A DNA stretch of 64,000 bases from Bacillus sp. NP157. Its GTDB lineage: Bacteria; Pseudomonadota; Gammaproteobacteria; Xanthomonadales; Rhodanobacteraceae. This document shows, in pieces, positions 61,217 to 64,000 of this stretch. Within the stretch, counting starts at the first letter, position 1. Each line of letters starts with the position of its first letter. The position numbers were made by a program, and so were the translations under genes. Location of the stretch: assembly GCA_018889975.1 (NCBI GenBank), contig CP076546.1:1364001-1428000 (forward strand). The letters are read 5' to 3'. Below the pieces are notes generated by a model, which did no database searches, was not told the origin of the DNA, and was given only the letters and a program-made list of their open reading frames with translations.

Positions 61217-61999
61217 ATGTCACTCGCCCCCGTCCTGTTCATTTCCCACGGCGCCCCGACCTTCGCGCTCGAGCCCGGCGTGCTCGGCCCCAACCTGCAG
61301 CGCCTCGGTGCGCAGCTGGAGGGCATCCGCGCGGTACTGGTGGTGTCGCCGCACTGGCAGGCACCCGGCTTGCGCGTCATGACGGCCGAAAAGCCGGCGA
61401 CGTTGCACGACTTCGGCGGCTTCCCCGAGCCGCTGTATCGCCTGCAGTATCCGGCGCCTGGCGCACCCGAGGTCGCCCGCGAAACCGCCGCGGTGCTGCG
61501 CGACGCCGGCCTGCAGGTGGACGAAGACCCGACACGGCCGTACGACCACGGCGCGTGGGTGCCCTTGCGTTTCCTGCTGCCCGCAGCCGACGTCCCGGTG
61601 TTCCAGCTGGCGATGCCGGCCGCGCTCGACACCCAGGGCGCCCTGGCGCTCGGCAAGGCCCTGCGTCCGCTGCGCGAGCGCGGCGTGCTGGTGGTCGGCT
61701 CCGGCAGCCTCACCCACAACCTTTACGAGATCCAGCGGACCAGCGACAGCGTCCCGTATGCAGCCGCCTTCGCCGCGTGGACCACCGAGGCCGTGCTGGC
61801 GCGCGACGAGCAGGCGCTGGTCGACTACCGCCGCGTGGCCCCCGCCGCCGAACGCGCCCATCCCACCCAGGAGCACTACCTGCCGCTGCTGGTCGCCATG
61901 GGCGCGAGCACGGAAGACGACGTGCCGGCACTTATTCCCGGCGGCATGACCTATGGCGTGCTGTCGATGGATTCGTATGCCTGGGGTGTCGCAAGCTAG
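61217..61999 (+). CDS. ygiD: DODA-type extradiol ring-cleavage dioxygenase (YgiD-like)
   Basis: This 260-residue metal enzyme belongs to the LigB-like group, which cleaves 4,5-DOPA and other catechols. Metal-site motifs are FISHGAPT (His11), VVSPHWQAP (His46) and GSGSLTHNLYE. Other family parts are FGGFPEPLYRLQYPAPG, DHGAWVPLRFLLP and the closing GGMTYGVLSMDSY. AAGGAG precedes the ATG at 61217. It is divergent from a LysR. Physiological substrate is not known; E. coli YgiD makes betalamic-type products from DOPA. Confidence 0.93.
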   Translation: MSLAPVLFISHGAPTFALEPGVLGPNLQRLGAQLEGIRAVLVVSPHWQAPGLRVMTAEKPATLHDFGGFPEPLYRLQYPAPGAPEVARETAAVLRDAGLQVDEDPTRPYDHGAWVPLRFLLPAADVPVFQLAMPAALDTQGALALGKALRPLRERGVLVVGSGSLTHNLYEIQRTSDSVPYAAAFAAWTTEAVLARDEQALVDYRRVAPAAERAHPTQEHYLPLLVAMGASTEDDVPALIPGGMTYGVLSMDSYAWGVAS

Positions 62000-63312
62000 G
62001 GGTTAGCCGCTGACACCCGCCACACGGTGTTGCCGACGTCGTCGGCGATCAGCAGCGCGCCGTCCTTGTCGAGCACCACGCCGACCGGCGCGCCGAACAG
62101 CTGCTTCTCGTCTTTCGAATAGAAGCCACTGACCAGGGTCTGCGGCTTGCCGACCGGCTTGCCATCCTGGAAGGCGACGAACACCACGGCGTAACCGCTG
62201 AGCGGCGAACGATCCCAGCTGCCGTGTTCGCCGATGAAGGCGCCGTTCTGGTACGGCTGCGGCAGCGCGGTTTTCTGGGTCAGCAACACTCCCAGGGCCG
62301 CGACGTGCGAGCCCAGCGCGTAATCGGGCTTGATCGCCTTCTGCACCAGCTCCGGCCGCTGCGGCATCACCCGGGTGTCCACGTTCTGGCCGTAGTAGCT
62401 GTAAGGCCAGCCGTAGAAGCCGCCCTCGGTGACCGAGGTCAGGTAATCGGGCACGAGGTCCGCCCCGATCTCGTCACGCTCGTTGGCGATCGCCCAGAGC
62501 TTGTTCGTGGTGGGATCCCACGCAAGCCCGGTGGGGTTGCGGATGCCGTGCGCGTAGATCCGGCTGCCCTTGCTGGCGACGTCCACTTCGAGGATGTCCG
62601 CGCGACGGTATTCGACCTCGAGCCCGTTCTCGGTGATGTTGCTGTTCGAGCCCACGCCGACGTAAAGCTTGGTGCCGTCCGGGTTGGCCTGAAGCGACTT
62701 GGTCCAGTGGTGGTTGACCGTGGACGGCAGGTCGGTGAACTCGACGCCCGGCGTCTTGATCTCGGTTTCGCCCTCCTGGTAGGGGAAGGTCACGATCGCG
62801 TCGGTGTTGGCGACGTAGAGCGTGTTGCCGATCAGCTGCACGCCGAACGGCGAGTGCAGGTTCTCGATGAAGGTGTGCTTCTCCCACTCGCCGCTGCCGC
62901 TGCCCTTGCGCAGCAGGGTGATCCGGTTGCCGCCCTTGGCACCCTTGCCCGAATCGTTCTTCACCATGCCGGCGATCAGCTGCTTGGGCGTGGTGAGCGC
63001 CTCTTCGCCGGGGCCGTTCGATTCGACCACGAGCACGTCGCCATTGGGCAGGGTCAGCAGCTGGCGCGGATGCTTCAGGTCGCCGGCGATCTTCTCGATC
63101 TTCAGGCCCGGCGCCACGGTCGGCATCGCGCCGTTCTTCCAGCCGGCGAAGTCGGGCACCTGCATCGGCGGCACGAGGAAGTTCTTTGCCTTGGGCAGCG
63201 AGGGCGCGCCGCCGGACTGCTGGGCGGCATCCTGCGAGGCTTTTTCACTGCACGCGCCGAGCAGCGCGACGCAGGCCATGGCGAGCGCGCCACGCATGAA
63301 GGACTTATCCAT
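61996..63312 (-). CDS. Lipoprotein PQQ-type sugar dehydrogenase (L-sorbosone dehydrogenase-like)
   Basis: This 438-residue protein has a lipoprotein signal (ALAMACVALLGAC, lipid on Cys). The mature part is a six-bladed propeller: HPRQLLTLPNGDVLVVES, HSPFGVQLIGNTLYVANTD, ILEVDVASKGSRIYAHGIRNPTG and GSHVAALGV, ending LLIADDVGNTVWRV. It resembles sorbosone dehydrogenases and soluble glucose dehydrogenases that use PQQ. Whether PQQ is bound here cannot be told from sequence alone. The ATG at 63312 has GGGAG at the right spacing. It overlaps the end of the DUF2231 gene by eight bases and is cotranscribed with it. Confidence 0.88.
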   Translation of the reverse strand: MDKSFMRGALAMACVALLGACSEKASQDAAQQSGGAPSLPKAKNFLVPPMQVPDFAGWKNGAMPTVAPGLKIEKIAGDLKHPRQLLTLPNGDVLVVESNGPGEEALTTPKQLIAGMVKNDSGKGAKGGNRITLLRKGSGSGEWEKHTFIENLHSPFGVQLIGNTLYVANTDAIVTFPYQEGETEIKTPGVEFTDLPSTVNHHWTKSLQANPDGTKLYVGVGSNSNITENGLEVEYRRADILEVDVASKGSRIYAHGIRNPTGLAWDPTTNKLWAIANERDEIGADLVPDYLTSVTEGGFYGWPYSYYGQNVDTRVMPQRPELVQKAIKPDYALGSHVAALGVLLTQKTALPQPYQNGAFIGEHGSWDRSPLSGYAVVFVAFQDGKPVGKPQTLVSGFYSKDEKQLFGAPVGVVLDKDGALLIADDVGNTVWRVSAANP

Positions 63313-63748
63313 GGACATACTCCCGGCCCGACGAGTAGCGCACGGCGATGACGGCGTGGCCGATGGCGATCAACAGCACGGTGAGCGCGGAAAGCCACAT
63401 TGCGGCCGGGACGATCGCGTAGGCGTCGCGACTATGGACGAAGGCGTTGAGGATGGCGGCGACGATCGCGACGAAGTTCAGCCAGAAGTCGACGTGGTCG
63501 GCGTGGGTGCTGGTCCGTCGCGAGGTGACGAAGACCTGGAACAGGCTGATCAGGCGCGGGATGATCGCGACGACCAGGCCCAGGCAGACCAGCCATGCCG
63601 CGGCCTTGCCGAAGAGTACGGTGGCGCTTTTCGCGTAGGCGATGTCGAAAACCAGCGCGGCCACGAAGCAGCCGAACGGGATCGGGTTGAGGATGCCGTA
63701 AACGGCATTGGCCACGGGCGAGCGGCCGGGCGCGACGGGATAGCTCAT
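63305..63748 (-). CDS. DUF2231 membrane protein
   Basis: This 147-residue protein has four predicted membrane helices. Family features are GILNPIPFGCFVAALVFDI, TVLFGKAAAWLVCLGLVVAI and a second half with VDFWLNFVAIVAAILNAFVHSRD. Function unknown; it may bind haem or anchor the neighbouring dehydrogenase. The next gene, a sorbosone-dehydrogenase-like lipoprotein, overlaps it by eight bases. This pairing is seen in other genomes as I recall. GGAG precedes the ATG at 63748. Confidence 0.85.
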   Translation of the reverse strand: MSYPVAPGRSPVANAVYGILNPIPFGCFVAALVFDIAYAKSATVLFGKAAAWLVCLGLVVAIIPRLISLFQVFVTSRRTSTHADHVDFWLNFVAIVAAILNAFVHSRDAYAIVPAAMWLSALTVLLIAIGHAVIAVRYSSGREYVHG

Positions 63749-63960
63749 GGGTGGATGTCTCCAGGCAGCAGGCCGGGGTGGCGGGATCGATAGCGTTGTG
63801 TAGCCGTGCCCCCGTGCAGGCCGCGTATCGGCGTACCGGCGGGCAGCGGCATGATCGGTGCGCGGGCGCGTGCCCGGCTTGCACGAAAGCGCACTGTCCA
63901 CGCACGCCGTGCCGGGGTCGTGTAGGCTTGGCGCCCGTTATCCGCCCCCGGCATCGCCCC

Positions 63961-64000
63961 ATGGCACTGAAATCCACGGTCTACAAGGCCGACCTGCAGG
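63961..64000 (+). CDS. yaeQ: YaeQ family protein, N-terminus only (cut by window edge)
   Basis: The last 40 bases encode MALKSTVYKADLQ, which matches the very conserved start of YaeQ (MALKSTIYKAELQ in E. coli, as I recall). YaeQ has a PD-(D/E)XK nuclease-like fold, with unknown function. The catalytic part is outside the window. The upstream gap (63749-63960) is divergent from the DUF2231 gene. Confidence 0.85.
   Translation, partial: MALKSTVYKADLQ

Noticed and set aside
1-64000. CRISPR arrays, tRNA or rRNA genes, insertion sequences, integrases
   Set aside because: No regularly spaced repeats, cloverleaf sequences, transposase or integrase motifs were seen on reading both strands.

Overview
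The window is GC-rich with tightly packed genes. It lacks rRNA, tRNA, insertion sequences, phage genes and CRISPR arrays. Gene content suggests a gammaproteobacterium of the Xanthomonadales, most like Rhodanobacteraceae (Luteibacter/Dyella type). The grounds are many CrgA-like LysR regulators, a bd-type oxidase with a DUF2474 subunit, a VirK/YbjX protein, a DUF2231/sorbosone-dehydrogenase pair, and the first codons of yaeQ at the right edge. Genus assignment is inference; no marker gene is present.

Layout. 0-3 kb: a cut-off exported-protein gene, an MFS transporter and an Old Yellow Enzyme. 2.7-6.2 kb: a ModE molybdate-sensing repressor divergent from a TonB-dependent receptor, with a very good ModE operator between them. 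6.2-25.7 kb: a redox and detoxification region. It holds two Old Yellow Enzymes, four aldo/keto reductases (three are close paralogues), an NAD(P)-dependent formate dehydrogenase, a VOC protein coupled to a Kef-type K+/H+ antiporter, catalase, an FMN-binding flavoprotein, a metallo-beta-lactamase-fold protein, a MoaF-like protein and MFS exporters. 25.8-39.4 kb: a signalling region. It has a beta-propeller sensor kinase, an 839-residue haem-c protein, a NarL-type response regulator, two LysR, one AraC and three proteins with OmpR-type winged helices, one with tandem winged helices fused to a STAND ATPase. 39.5-44 kb: a lipoprotein, an exported proline iminopeptidase and cydAB plus DUF2474. 44-48.7 kb: a flotillin-like protein, a YjfI-like protein, a YaiI-like protein and a VirK-like protein. 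48.7-64 kb: four enzyme/LysR neighbourhoods, a fetAB-ArnT-like operon, an erythromycin-esterase-like protein, a tandem pair of unknown anchored proteins, a frameshifted pirin, a DOPA-dioxygenase-type enzyme, a sorbosone-dehydrogenase-like lipoprotein and yaeQ.

How the parts may work together. The 7-25 kb genes fit defence against reactive electrophiles and oxidants: reduction of enones and aldehydes, formate oxidation, K+ efflux/acidification and peroxide removal. In the signalling region the beta-propeller kinase, of the HisKA_3 type, has its most likely partner in the NarL-type regulator 4.2 kb downstream, and the haem-c protein lies directly after the kinase.

Best leads: the ModE-box-controlled TonB receptor (a candidate outer-membrane molybdate route); a formate dehydrogenase with Ala in place of the Asp that sets NAD+ specificity; the series of winged-helix regulators that appear to have lost the ATPase; and the large haem-c protein of unknown role.
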